The notes: a model not told the origin generated them from the sequence alone. A stretch of 64,000 nt of DNA from Apostichopus japonicus (GCF_037975245.1 NC_092582.1:5646001-5710000); one strand, 5' to 3'; shown: positions 1 through 12,429, counted from the first letter of the stretch. Translations and numbers: made by a program.

Positions 1-389
1 TCACATACAATGAACCCTCTCCCTTTGCAGTTATTTACAATTGAGACTGAAGTACCTGTTACTATTTTCGGGTTCTTGTACCTATTAATGTAACCACATT
101 TTGCTGATTCAGTCACTTTCTAGAAACCCTCTCCCTTTGCAGTTGTTTACAATTTCTGATGTACTTTTTACAATTTTCAGGTTACTGTCCCTGTAAAAAC
201 CACTTTTTGTTGATTCAGTTACATACTAGGAACCCTCTCCCTTTGCAGTTATTTACAGTTTAGACTGATGTACTTATTTTCGGGTTCCTGTACCTATTAA
301 TGTAACCACATTTAGCTGATTCAGTCACATACTATGAACCCTACCTGTTGACAGTTATTTACATTTTCTGACTCCTTTCAACGTTACAG
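1..389. repeat. Tandem repeat (~108 bp unit, about 4 copies) in an ANAPC5 intron
   Basis: Four imperfect copies start near positions 1, 112, 219 and 322. Each has the core 'aaccctctccctttgcagtt', then 'atttac', a variable part and 'tgattcagtcac'. The last copy runs directly into the splice acceptor of the exon at 390. The units contain pyrimidine-CAG strings that look like splice acceptors, and the segment around the real acceptor is partly repeated in earlier units (near 176-190 and 68-85). Confidence 0.75.
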
Positions 390-3300
390 GTTCATGTCCA
401 GTCTGTGTGACCATTTCCTGTTGAATTCTGTCACATCGGAGCCGTCCAGATCATCTTCCAACCAAATCCCAGACACCGAATCATTTTGCCTCACCGTCTG
501 TCACCAGGCACGGCTTCATTTTAACGCAGGAGAGCTGGATGTAGCCAGAGATCTCATCCAGTGTGCCAAGGAGAGTTTATCAACATTAACAGAACATTCA
601 AAGGTTAAACACTATCGATACTTTCTTCTAGTACATTCAAATATGCAAATATATGGGAGCAAAAGGTGTTTGTTTTTGCGGCCTGTGAGATGTTTCAAGG
701 AAAAGAAAAATATCAATCTATTTTACATCATCACAAAAAGCAAGCTAGCTGCTTAGAATTTATCGGCACTAATGATGCTGTCAGGTAGGCCTATTATCGC
801 CATTAATTATCAGCTGTACTGTATTGACATTATGTATTTGTGAATACAGATTTAGTACACACACCTATTGCTTGAAAGTCCTCGGAATCAACAGCAGGTC
901 ATTGGTTAGGTGCAACCCAGGCAATTTTTCACTCCTTATGTCTGGCCCATTCATTCAAAAAGGTTGCCCACCCCTGTTCTAGTACATTCAAATATGCAAA
1001 TATACGGGAGCAGAAAGTTTAGTTGAAAAAAAAAAAAAATAGTTTAAATATTTAGCCAACTACAGAACTAATCCTGAATGTCACTGAGCAGCTGTAATAT
1101 GTTTGCAGTCCTTTTTTTCTGTTTCACTTCCTGCAAACCCTTCCCAAACAGAGTCAAAGTCAGTATCTGGGTTTTGTACAGCTGTTTCCCAGCCCTTGCA
1201 AGGTGGACTCAGATCCATGTCCAACCCTGAACCCTACAACATTGGTGTCAAACCCAGGAGAAGGGAGACTTTTTGATTGGACAAAGGATTATTTTATATT
1301 TCATTTTTTTTTATTATTATTATTTACAGATTTGGATGCAGTGCGAGCAAGAGTTTGCATTCCAACATTCAATCTTACAAGGTAAATTCTCAGAGGCGAA
1401 GAAAGCTGTCGAGAATTTGTCTGCAATTAACCAGTCAGAGACGACGTACTGGTAGGTTCGATCTCATGTAGATTTGATGATTTCGTTCTGTCATGGGCAG
1501 AGCAATTTATTACTATAATTTGTAATGATCATGACAGATTAATCACAGCTTTAAGCAAGGCACTGCAAACATTTGGTCTAATGTCGTAAAACTCTAGTCT
1601 TACTTTCAAGCTGAATCGCAAGCTGTGATTATCTCTCTTTGTTCCTAGCGTTAAAGAATATGGTGCTTTAGTAAAATAGTCAAGAACAAATTGTGTGAAT
1701 CAACGGTGCTACTTTCTGTAGAAAAGGTCAAGAATTAACAACAAATATTTTTGTGGGTTACAGAAATCAAAGAGAGAGAACCGCTTTGGGGGGTCAATCA
1801 TTGAGAACCTGTCCCTGATGAAGACTCTGCTAAGAACTTCAGACCCTGTAACAATTATAAAAAGTATCTAAAATTAAACATAATAATAATAATATTCAGG
1901 TACAATATTCATTAAACTTAGATTAGTTTTGTAGTTATTTTTTTTTTTCTTTTTTTTTTCACCTTGAAATTCCTTGATTTTTCATGTTGATAAATTTCCC
2001 TTGATCCTGCAGTAATTGTATCTTACTGGCAATGCAAGGCAAGGTTACCATGGCAACAGAGATATTGTGCAATCTCATCCAGAAATGCCATAAAGAAGTC
2101 AGTGAACATAGCATAGAGTTCCATGCAAAGTAAGTTTACAACTTCATACAACATGAAATTCTGCTACCATTTTATTTTGGAGTTTGGAGAGGGGGGGGGG
2201 TTGCTAAAACACTTAAAACTGAAATTGGATAACCACCTGACATGATGTAAGCAAAAAGCTATCTGTCTCAGAACTCCCATATACATGTGCGACTTTTCAG
2301 TGTCGTATTATTTATCGTTCTTGATGTTTGTATTTTTCCCTGTTTTTTTTTCATTATTTAATAAAGAGAAACATTTTCTAGTGAAGAGAAGAAAATATTG
2401 AATTCAATTCATTTTGAAATTTCAATTGTCAAATCTACTTTTCAATGTGTGCCGATATCATGAACCATGAGTGGTTGTGGTCCGTAGTCATTTTATATCA
2501 TGCTGACCTATCCCTGAGTCAATCAGTGAGGGGTTGTGTTGTATGCACTCATTATTGATTCTTGCCATTTAAGTTGCGTATTTTTCTGCATGCTGTCTTG
2601 CATGATAATATCTCTCCTATCACATATATTAAGCCTGTACAATTATGGAATCATTGCTTATGAACTAGAGACTCCTGTTTTAAGTTTCCTACCTGACCTC
2701 ATTAAACCTCCTTTTTGCTGCATACAGAGAGAAACAGTCTTGGATAACTATAAGATTTATATTTGAGAAGATGGGATTAAAGATATGTCTGATTGGACAT
2801 TTGGACATTTTATTATTCAAAAAGCAGTAGACATGATATTGATTTTGACCTCCTCATGTTGACCCAAGGAGGGGGGGTGGTATGATGAATCTACACTACA
2901 TGTTAAGAGAAGGCTGGAATATTGAGGACATTCCAACATTTGCAGAGAAGAATTTTGATATAATCACAAAGAGGAACTCATGTGCATTACAGATGAGAGT
3001 TTCCTCTGTTAAAATCATAAAGCATTATAATGTTTGTTTAGGTACTAGGGTTAGAAACAGGTCACTTAATAGTTTATTTATTCACTTGTCTGTTGCTAAT
3101 AGGCCTTAGCTTAGGGTATAAATATTCCCAGGGAACGATCCTTGAGCATAGTAATACCTTTGTCACATACCATGACCCATTTACAAGTAACTGTCAGTTT
3201 GTTGCCTAGCAACCTCTGCTGTAGTTGGTGCTACTGTGTCCCCATGTTGTCTCTGCTATTTTCAAATTACAACAGGTGTTTGTTATTGCTGTCCTCCATA

Positions 3301-6300
3301 TACCTGATGCAGGGAGAACCAACCTCAGCCATTCCTCATCTCTTGGAGTGTGTGGCACTCTGCCAACAGCATTACCAAGCATACATGTTAGCAGTCAGCA
3401 CAGCACATGTTGCTTATGCACAGGTGTGTAGTAATAAATTGTAAAAGGTCTTTGTCATGGTAAAAGTTAGGCTATACTGTGACAGTTAATAGTTTTTTTC
3501 TTTCTTGTTGTCATATTTGGTTATATTTTTAATATTAACCATTAAAGAGGCCAGTGTCCATGAACACAAAGACATGCAAATGTCAAGAGCTGGAGAAGGA
3601 TGGGGGGGGGGGGGGGGGGTAGAGTGGAAGGTGGGAGCTGGTGATGAAGGGGAGTGGAAATGGTTCCCCTCATTGCATAATGGTGAACATTATCGTGTGG
3701 TAATTTATGGGAGTGTAAAATGCCCTTTGAGCTTTTGATTCCTCTAGTAAGTGAAATTCTAGTACTCCCACAACACAGGGGATCCAAACTTGTTGGCCGG
3801 CCACGCAGGGTTATCAAAGGACTCTTTAAAGAGATAGTATTATGTTAATCTTTGTATCTTGCTAATCTGCAAACAGTTCCAACCGAAAAGTGCCACTCTC
3901 CGTCTGCGTTGATGTAGTTTCTTTACCTTGCTCATAAAGCTCATAGTGGAAATAATAGCAAATAAAATGCAATGTTAGTAGAAAGTAACCAGGTTGTTGA
4001 CTTTGAAGTTTTTTAATCTTTGTATCTTGCTAATCTGCAAACAGTTTTAGCTGAAGAGTGCAATCTCTGTCTGCTTTAATGTAGTTTCTTTACCTTGTTC
4101 AAGCTATGTGCTCATAAAGTTCATAGTGGAAATAATAGCTCATAAAATGCAATGTTAGGCTTGAAACCTGGATCAATTGCCTTTAAAATAACCAGGTTGT
4201 TGACTTGGAAGTTTTTTGTCCATGCTGCAATTCTTTTGGAACACTCGACATCAGTTTATGACTACCATGATTCGGTAAGAACAAAAATTCCTGTAGTGAG
4301 AGATGTTACAAAATAAAACCAGCTATTCTACAGGTCTCTTTTGGGTCAAGTTAAAGTTTACAAGAACGGTTTTATAACGCCACCAGTTTTTATCATTATT
4401 CTTTAGTTTCTGATGAAGATGCCAGAGAAAGCATTGGCTCTTCTGGAAGAAGTTTTACCTCAAGTGTTAGCCAATGGTAAGTCGGGTAGATACAGGAGTT
4501 CTTCTTCTCACTCATGATATAATGTAGTGGTGTTAGTTAGCAGACCAGGAAGGCTTCAGACAGCTGTAGCCATCTTTACCTCCCCCCACCCCACCCCCAC
4601 CCCCATATCAAACATCCCAACCCCACATCAAACATCCCAGCCCTTTCATGCCTTAGAGTAGAGCTTACTTTTGGTAATCTTAAACCAGTGTGATGAATCC
4701 GATCACACTCATTGTGTTTGGACAAAGAAAATTCTACGACCTTGTAAGTAAACAGGTACAGATTTGACATGTACTGTAGAATTTATTATTGCTTCCGTTT
4801 TGATTGCTATAAAAGATTTTGTCAACCAGAATTCAGATACTGATACTTAATTTTTTGTCATTTCCCTGGCAGTAACTTTTTGCTACCTGTTGGTTCTGCA
4901 ATAGATGAATTAAGTTGATGAAATATATGTAACTGGAAGGGACTTTTCTTTTCTTTTGTAAAGGATCTCTGTATACTCAGTGCTGTGTGCAGTTTCTGGT
5001 AGTGCAATGCAGGTGTCAGGTGACCAGAACAGATGAAGATAGAAAGTCAGGTGATTACTTTTATTTGCTATGGTATTGTGTATTAATTGCTATATATTGT
5101 ATGCTATAGTGTATGCTGCTATGTACATGAAGTATTGTGTGCAATGTCTTGTAGTGCAATGCAGATGTCAGGTGACCAGAACAGATGGAGATAAAATGCC
5201 AGATGATTACATTTATTTGCTGTGATAACAAAGTCAGTTGATCACTGATTCATTCAAATTGAGACAAAGCTTTAACTTTAATTTGGCCACTTTACTGTAA
5301 AAGTAAAAGATGTTTTTTGATTGAGCAGAGAAGAAGCGAGAAGGAAGCACAGAATGAATCCCTTCGGCGGCGTTATCATCATGTGCCTCTAGGTAGCTAA
5401 ATCAACCATTACACTAAAGGGTGCTTAGATCAGAAAATTCACTTTATGTCCTGCCATTCAACCACAGCTGTCCACAATTGTTTGGGATTTATTGTACATC
5501 TATGACAATTGTTATTGATAAAGTCAGTTAACAGGTCATGCAGGGATAATGGAAGGTTATGAAGAGGACAAGACAGGTCGCTTGAACCTCCCTCGAGCTG
5601 GGCCAAGTAAATTCACTTTAGCCTCCTAGAGCTGTCTTCTCTGGCTTTCACAGAGCTAACAAGATTTAGATCCTTTGGGTAATAGTCAAAATTGAAGGTG
5701 ATGGAAGGAAATGTGTTCGGGTAAAAATTATATTGGGGGTGTTGTAACTTTCACAGTATAGCTTCAGCTATTTCACATATTGCAGATTCTATAGAAGTAA
5801 GATGAAGGGAAAGAAGGGGATTAGGAGGGGATGGGCAGGAAAAGGAGGCATAGGCAAAGACAAGGCTATAGCTTAAGAAGGAATACTCCAGTTAGACTTC
5901 AGTCCACTTTTCCACCATTCATGTAACTAGCCAGCCTTCACCTTCTGAGAATAGTTCACCCTTCCACAAATAAATACAATCTGAATAAGCTTTCAATCTT
6001 TCCAGCAGTCTGTTTGCTCAATTCCCTTTATTGGTACTTTTAACAGCTGTCTACATCCATCTCTGCTGTGTGTCCATAACTTAAATATTCCTGTCCTCCC
6101 TTCTGTGACCATTACATTCCTAGCTGACCTCAGGGGAAAGTCCTTGTAGTGTCCAAGAAGCCAAAATAACGACTCATATCTTATTTTCATGGTAGTATTG
6201 GTAGCATCTTCAAGTGCTAAAATTTGTTTGGAAGATGGTTGTATTTCCTCCATCCTGATAACCGAGCCTGCATGCAAATCTGATTAGCTGGTTGTGCCCT

Positions 6301-8012
6301 ACACGTTGTTGCAGTGGGTTCCCTTCATTGCTCCCACCTCCACATGTCAACCCTATGTGGTATAATGATGTTGGTTGTTGCGCCCTGTGATCTGAGAAAC
6401 ATACAAACATAAAATGATGATATTAAATCTGTAGCACACTGTGAAGTCAGAGTATCAACCCTTATGCAACACGTTACCCCTAACCTAGAGTCCTACATTA
6501 AAGGGACTAATTAGTGACACCCTATATTCTACGTATCCTATCAAAAAAAAAAGGGGGGAAAGATTTTTGAATACCTTTGCAATTTATTCACAGTTGAATG
6601 TTAACCATTATCTTCACATAGACTCATGGTGAGGTCAACTGAGCGAGACAGTCTTTTATTCCATTCCCTGGATTTTGGTATCGTCAAGGGACAATTCTTT
6701 CTGCTTTATTTTATAGACCTCTAACACAGCCTGTTGTCTACATAGTGTTGACTTTGCAAACACTGAACAAATAACCAAACACTCTTTATATTACCAAACA
6801 CTATTTATATCACCAAACACTATTTATATGACCAAAAAAGTTTTATCTATTTCCAAACAGTTGATTTAAGTCTCATATTGGATTGGTGAATGGTGGAAGT
6901 TTTTCCCTGTTTCATACCTCTCATATGTTTCCATTTGACCTGAAGGAAGTACACCAGGGAGCACCTGTGAATGTTTTCTCTTCCTTCCAAATCCTTCCTC
7001 CCCCCCCTTGCCTTAAAAAATCTGGCCCCTATCTGTTTGCCCCCTGCATTATATTTCATTAAAAGGAAACTATTAAGCAATATCTTTTCCTGTTCCCTTT
7101 CCTTTCAGCCTTTTTGCAAGCAGCCCAACTCTTGAATCAAGTCATGGATGGTTTTCAACGGCTTGGCGCTGAATACAAATCTAAGGACGTTGTTTACTAT
7201 CAGGTATGTAGTTATTGCAGGTCCATAAATTTATTCATAACTACTACAAGTGTGAGTGTAAACAAAATTTAACGTGCAACATCTGATGAGTACTTCTGCT
7301 ACCAGTGCAGACTACAATTGCTATACCATCTTGAGTTGTGAGGGAGCTATATACATGAATAGGGTTGGAGATAACTCTTTGATAATCATTTTCATAAGCC
7401 TACGGAGTCCCACAAATGATTTGGCCAAAAAAATCATAAATCAAGGAGCATATCTAGACTAGATATGTAATAAATGGTAAATATCTTGAAAACCGGATAA
7501 TGGAAAGTAGTTGCAAAGAATTTATCTATGCTCAATTTGATGGTTTCCTTTTTCTTTTTTCTGGCACCTGCAAATATCTGGCAAAGATTTTAGCAAACCT
7601 ACTATTTTGGGGTGTTCCAGCTGAGGCCACCCAAGTCTTCATCATGAACCATATCTGTTTTTTTTTGGATTAAAGGTCAAAGCTTGAAAGTCATGTAGTT
7701 GTTACCAATTCCCATAATTTCAACTAGAATTTTACTGCCACTCTAAACATAAAAGGAGTTATACCAAATTGACACAGGGGCACTGGGGCTATAATCCCCC
7801 TCAACTGCTCCCCTCCCTCCCGCCCCCCATCTTGTCAGGTCTGGCTCTCTGCTATAGTTTCTGTATCTATCTCTTGGTAGGCTCACCTGTACCAGCAAAC
7901 CGGTTACACCCCGGAACGGAATAAATGCGCATTACACTTTCGCAGCCTGGAGAGGCTATACCCAACTAATCGGTTTCCACCAATGAAAGTTCTCTGGCCT
8001 CTATTGTTGTGA
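390..8012 (+). CDS. ANAPC5: Anaphase-promoting complex subunit 5, 3' part of gene (8 exons)
   Basis: This is the C-terminal part of APC5, a TPR-rich scaffold subunit of the APC/C ubiquitin ligase that drives mitotic exit. Exons placed by eye: 390-603, 1330-1451, 2013-2129, 3276-3423, 4407-4476, 4964-5050, 7109-7203, 7881-8012 (TGA). Splice phases agree at every junction, giving 327 residues in the window; upstream exons lie outside it. Seen: TPR-like helices, 'MPEKALALLEE' (exon 5), 'KSKDVVYYQ' then 'AHLYQQTGYTPERNKCALHF' (exons 7-8). These match what I recall of the end of vertebrate APC5 (MPEKAL..., RIRDVVYFQARLYHTLG...ERNRCAMLFRQL). Human APC5 is about 755 aa, so roughly 40% is here. Exon 6 uses an AAG acceptor, a less common form. 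Intron 6 holds a decayed copy of exon 6. Identity is confident; the first exon's 3' end (603 or a later donor near 664) is less so. Confidence 0.88.
816..976 (-). mobile_element. hAT-like repeat fragment (copy 1)
   Basis: The segment ends in 'ggttgcccacccctg', the reverse of the common hAT-type terminus CAGGGGTGGGCAACC. It matches 8399-8575 in the opposite orientation over about 160 bp, including the stretches reading 'cattcattcaaaaaggttgc' and 'acacacctattgcttgaaag'. It lies in an ANAPC5 intron. Its other terminus is not recognisable here. Confidence 0.7.
3845..4220. repeat. Two-copy tandem duplication in an ANAPC5 intron
   Basis: Copies at 3845-4012 and 4013-4220 both begin 'ttaatctttgtatcttgcta' and end 'accaggttgttgact..gaagtttttt'. 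The second copy carries extra segments (about 40 bp). Clear divergence between copies implies an old duplication. No coding content is seen. Confidence 0.8.
4977..5230 (+). repeat. Tandem duplication covering ANAPC5 exon 6
   Basis: The segment 4977-5080 (real exon 4964-5050 plus donor and downstream intron) is repeated at 5128-5230. They share 'tagtgcaatgca', 'tgtcaggtgaccagaacagat' (first 20 bases) and 'atttatttgct.tg'. In the second copy the donor GT has become AT and no acceptor precedes it, so it looks like a dead exon copy. Confidence 0.75.
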
Positions 8013-8324
8013 TAAATCTAGCCTAACCACAACTGTTATCCAGCAACAGAGAAAGTGGTGCATGAAACATGTCAGGCATTCCGGGAGAAGGAACTGCCCA
8101 TACTCTGGAAAATATGCTGTGCTCGCTAGACTGGAGAAATATCAGCGTGGAAAATAACTGCACCCTGTTAGGCAGTTATTTTAAGAAGCTATGCAGCCAC
8201 AAATGCATGTAGAGGAAGCAAAATGGCTTCTAATGAACACTTTATCTGTTGGCCATTCAATTTACAGGTTAATCTCATTTTGAATTTGCTTTGTGATGAT
8301 TTGAAAGACAATTTTCAGATGGGA

Positions 8325-8398
8325 AAACCATGGAATTCTCCTGGATGGAAAGCCAACCACTTAAGCCGGACAGGGATTGGACCCATGACCTTGTAGAT
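8325..8398 (-). repeat. tRNA-derived SINE fragment
   Basis: On the minus strand the segment reads with a B-box-like 'GGGTCCAATCC', as in the T-arm of a tRNA, followed by a tail containing 'GGTTGGCTTTCCATCCAGG'. No A-box or acceptor stem is seen, so this is a 3' fragment. It abuts the hAT-like terminus at 8399. Confidence 0.5.
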
Positions 8399-8575
8399 CA
8401 GGGGTGGGCAACCTTTTTGAATGAATGGGCCAGATATAAGGAGTGAAAAATTGACTGGGCCACACCTTACCAACGACTTGCTGTTGATTTTAAACCTTTG
8501 ATTCTGAGGACTTTCAAGCAATAGGTGTGTGTACTTAATCTGTATTCACAAAAACATTATGTCAATACAGTTGCA
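8399..8575 (+). mobile_element. hAT-like repeat (copy 2), terminus CAGGGGTGGGCAACC
   Basis: It begins with the hAT-like terminus and matches 816-976 in inverse orientation. It runs without a break into the minisatellite-type inverted arm at 8571. A degenerate 'ggttgccc' occurs at about 11188 beyond the other arm, so 8399-11200 may be a single long element. I could not find a matching target-site duplication. Confidence 0.65.
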
Positions 8576-11180
8576 GTCTAAACTAAAGTTGTTGCTGCTG
8601 TTTTACCACGTTGTTGCTCAAACTCACGTTGTTATTTTAACTTCCGTTGTCTAAACATACGTCGTTGTCTAAACTTACGTTGTTGCTATTGGCGCTGTTC
8701 AAAATTGCTCAACCGCGTAATGTAAACCAGAATGCAAAATGCATTGAGGTTTCGATGACTTCAGTACACTAGAAAGGTGTTAGTATAAGCAGAACTAGCT
8801 GTTACTATAGAAATGGCCTGAACCACCATTTTGATACATTAACACTACGGCATGATAAACACAGGTCAGTCTACTGTATGTGGCTATACACACCTGCACC
8901 AAAAACAATAGGGGTCTTGGAGGTCCAAGTCCATTTGGAGTCACCAAACGCAAACTTGTGGAAACCTTGTTTTATAAGCTACCGTATCTCCCACAGCCAG
9001 CCTATCAGATAACATGTGCGTTAGTACAACTCATACGAATAGGAGGCTGCACGGTAAACAACTTTTAAAATGTTATAATGTTATACTTATTGGCTATGCA
9101 TATACGCTGTGAATGTCGGAAATCAAGTACAACGTCGAGTGTCTAGACAAAGTACCAGCATAAGAATACTGCACTTTTAAACTGATTTCATTGAGCCCCT
9201 CCAACAATGTGTAGAGATAATCTGGGAATGTCGGTAATTAAGTAAAACGAGTGTCGAGACAAAATGCCAGCATAAAATACTGTACTTAAAATTGAATTAT
9301 TGAACCATTACATGATGTCTGGGTATGTTGTGAATGTCGGCAATCAAGTAAAACGAATGACAGTAATATTACTAAAGACAAATGTTTTCGTCCCGATCGA
9401 ACACCAATTGCGTTTATGATATAACCTATACTTTTACTAGTGTTTATAGTTGAGAAGATGCGATCTTATCACTGCCTGTACTTTGTGAATGCTCTACACA
9501 ATATATATATGGCGGATGCCATCCAGTGCCCTAGCTTCGTTGTTTTACAAGGGCGGCCGTCCGACCTTCATTTCGCCTGCCCTGCCACTCTTTCCTCCTC
9601 TCCAACTCCGTATATAGTACCTCGATGCTTTGACCTGCAGCGATTTCACCAGCAACCCCAACTCTTCAAATATCCCCGCAAATGTAGTGTGCATATCTCG
9701 CTAAATTCCACGCAATTTGTATTAGGCCTGTTCAAACTTCGGAGTTTCAACTGCACATGCGCATATCCTGAAAATTTGTGGAGAAAAGATCATAACCTTA
9801 CCTACAACACATAGCCTTAGTCAAAACTCGAGTGTATCTTGGATGATTCGTTTCTTGCATAACATGTTAGCGGGTTTTTTGGTCTAAAATGCTGAGCGAG
9901 GTTTGTGTATATTCCATTTACAACACAATCCCTTTCGCAAATCGAAACTCCGAACTGGATTGGTGTTACGAATGAACTTGCTTGGCGGGTTTAGTAAACT
10001 AGTTCTGTGTGTCATATTGCCTACGTACTTCAATACTGTGCCCCTCTTGTTATTCACGAAGCGCAGACTACATCCAACCATAGAGCAACTGATCCAACAT
10101 TTACCCTGCATGCATTCTTTTCAGTATTTGGAAACAACCAACTCCACGAAAATTATAGTATTTAAATAACATTTTTACGCAATGTCGAAACTTCAATGAC
10201 TACTTTTGACGATGTATGACTGCAGTAGTTTATGCACACGAATTAGTGTTGCACCAGAATCATGACTTGAAGCACGTGGTCAAAGGGACCGCAAAAATTT
10301 ACGCAAGTTTGCAACGAAGAATTAACTGTGGTATAAATGCACATTTTACATTATCAGCTCTCAAAAGGGAGAGAACATAACATACTGTGAGATTTAAAGT
10401 CCTTTTCAGTATCAGAGATGTTGTGGTAGCTTCCCGCAAAATTCACAGATTGTCTCAACTCATAACTTTCTGTGATAAAACAATTATTCAAATATGACAT
10501 TAACAATATAAATGTAAATAACGTCCTCGGAGTTGTATCAACTATCATGTAAATATCGTTAAAAACGTGATTTTGTTCGACAAATCAGGTTGTTAAGGAT
10601 ACTTACATGGCTGTTGCTACAAATCCGGCATGACATTAACGATAACCCCCCCCCTTTCGCGTTACATAGTTAAACCATCATACTTTGCGTTCATTGAGCA
10701 CTGAAGATGCAAGCATGTTTGCAGACAATGGGTAAGGGACTATTAACCAAACAAATCTCGGGAAATTTTAGAAAACATCATTGGCCGTATTTAGCATGAA
10801 AATCTCTGTAATAGATATGTTGTTAGCACTGCACGGAAGCAACTTGCGGTTGATTGTTATAATTTTTTTGAAAAGAAAGAATGTTCGTTCACAATGTGTT
10901 CACAACGGAACCTTAGATAGCAACGAAAGTGTAGACATCAACGTGAGTTTAGACATCAACCGTAAGTTAACTTAGCAACGAAAGTTTTAGACATCAACGT
11001 GAGTTTAGACATCAACCGTAAGGTTTATAAATCAACGTGAGTTTAGAAATTAAGGCGCGTTTAGTCGTCGACGTGACTTTAGACATCAACGTAAGTTTAG
11101 ACATCAACGAACAACAGCAACATGGTAAACTAGCAGCAACAGCTTTAGTTTAGACAGCAACAAACTTAGTTTAGGCAACG
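8571..11180. mobile_element. 2.6-kb element with inverted arms made of a short tandem repeat
   Basis: The left arm, 8571-8698, repeats 'cgttgttgtctaaactcacg'-like units. The right arm, 10912-11180, repeats the reverse complement ('gtttagacatcaacgtga', ~18 bp, many copies). Outer ends also pair: left 'gcagtctaaactaaagttgt' against the complement of right 'agctttagtttagacagc'. The interior, 8700-10910, contains three ~115-bp tandem copies (next entry) and short inverted motifs near 9735 and 9935, but no transposase-like reading frame. Confidence 0.65.
9105..9365. repeat. ~115-bp tandem repeat, 2.5 copies
   Basis: Copies start near 9110, 9226 and 9335. They share 'gaatgtcgg.aatcaagta.aacg', 'gtgtc.agacaaa.t.ccagcataa' and 'atactg.actt'. 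The array lies inside the 8571-11180 element. Confidence 0.65.
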
Positions 11181-11212
11181 AAATACGGTTGCCCTTTTCG
11201 CGTTCCATACTT

Positions 11213-11490
11213 CAGGTCTGCTCAGGTAGAGGGGAGAAAGTTTAATAGGGTAGGTCAGTGGTATTGTTTGAGAGAGTTGGTAAAACAGGATTTAAAGGGG
11301 GAAAATAGGAATTATAGCCAGTGGTGTGGCCAGTATTCTGCTAACGGAGGGGGGGGGGTATCCCTCATGGGCCCAAAATTGGTGGAATCTGTAAAAATGG
11401 CCTGAAATTTGGTGGGCCATAAAGTTTTGTGGGCCCTACATTTTTAAGCTCGAAAAGGTATGAGCTTCTGCGCCATTGGTGCTCTAGTTG
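11213..11490 (+). mobile_element. Truncated copy of the 20269-21413 repeat family (3' end)
   Basis: It matches 21176-21413 closely from 'gtctgct.aggtagagg.gag' to the terminal small palindrome and 'tctagttg'. It retains about 30 bp absent from the other copy. The 5' hairpin end is missing here. Confidence 0.75.
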
Positions 11491-11741
11491 ACGTTTCCAT
11501 TTTCCTCTCTCACTAATGTATCTATATATATGTATACTATATATGGTCTAGCATAACGCGTGTGTGTGTGTATTGACGCCTTGAACAATTGTTCAATTGT
11601 GCAATGGAACCAACTGTGGCTGGTCTTGAACTCGACCGAGTCGTCGGGGAACATGATGCATTTCGGGAAGGGGCGACCGCCCCCCCCCCCGAGCAAATTT
11701 TCTCTATGATATCGCTAGTAATTTAAAAATAGACAATGCTT

Positions 11742-11885
11742 AGATGCAACTTACAAGGCCTGGGAAGTGTCATTTCCAGCGATCTGGGAGGCATTTTCGG
11801 CCAAAATTTTCTTGTACGCTTCGCGCCAACCCATGGTGGCGCTTCGCTTAGATAGTTTGCCTACAGGCTTCGCCCTTCCGTTGGC
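11742..11885 (+). repeat. Dispersed repeat family B, copy 1
   Basis: It has the shared pattern 'acaaggcctgggaagtgtca', then 'tttcc..cgatct.ggaggc', 'gtacgct.cgcgccaac' and 'tggtggcgct.cgcttagata'. Related copies lie at 12965-13105, 15505-15705 and, on the minus strand, 44630-44755. Confidence 0.7.
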
Positions 11886-12006
11886 AAATTACTCGCTACA
11901 CGCCTGTTCGAATTTGTAAAGCAAAGAGCAGACATCACATAATATCAGTGAGCATGAAAATGCATGTTCAAAAATGAACAGCCTCAAAACTGTCTATGTG
12001 TGTAGT

Positions 12007-12429
12007 CAAAGGCGTAGGAGCCCAATTGGATTTGGGGGCTGTAACGACTTGCCCGAAAAATATAACCAAAATTTTGGCGCGCGTTCAACATGTTAATGTC
12101 AATATCATATAAGCAAGCATAGGTCATTACATCGCATGGCATCGTGTACCGTACGGTCCGTCAAAGTTGCGCAGTCATCCGCAGGATGCTAATGTAAACA
12201 ACCAAATGTCTTATGTAGATGGAGAAAAAGCATACAGGTCCAATTATGTCAAAACTCTCTTTTACAGTAGTAATGGCGAATTAGTCTGCCAAGCTTAGAA
12301 CTTTATTTTAATTACCAAGGAGATCATTTTTAAACTATTCATTTATTCTCAGCATATTGCCCGAATTTTCAGGGGAACAAGTTTGGTTGGGGGGGGGGGG
12401 GGCTGCAGCCCCCGCCTCCTACGCCTATG
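12007..12429. mobile_element. 423-bp non-autonomous hAT-type element with 8-bp TSD
   Basis: Terminal inverted repeats are CAAAGGCGTAGGAG (12007-12020) and CTCCTACGCCTATG (12416-12429). The 8-bp duplication TGTGTAGT flanks it at 11999-12006 and 12430-12437. An 8-bp TSD with CA..TG ends is typical of hAT elements. No coding capacity is seen. A second, disrupted copy lies at about 14490-15207. Confidence 0.85.

Noticed and set aside
2728-3000. Extra ANAPC5 exons (frames near 2728-2840 and 2882-3000)
   Set aside because: Exon 2013-2129 joins 3276-3423 in phase with sensible protein sequence; the frames between have no APC5-like pattern.
5329-5391. A possible ANAPC5 exon reading 'EQRRSEKEAQNESLRRR'
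   Set aside because: Open, but the phase does not fit exon 6, and exon 6 joins 7109 directly in phase with a match to the APC5 pattern.
9440-9814. 124-codon plus-strand frame
   Set aside because: Lies inside the inverted-arm element, has no recognisable motif or splice partner, and its composition looks random.
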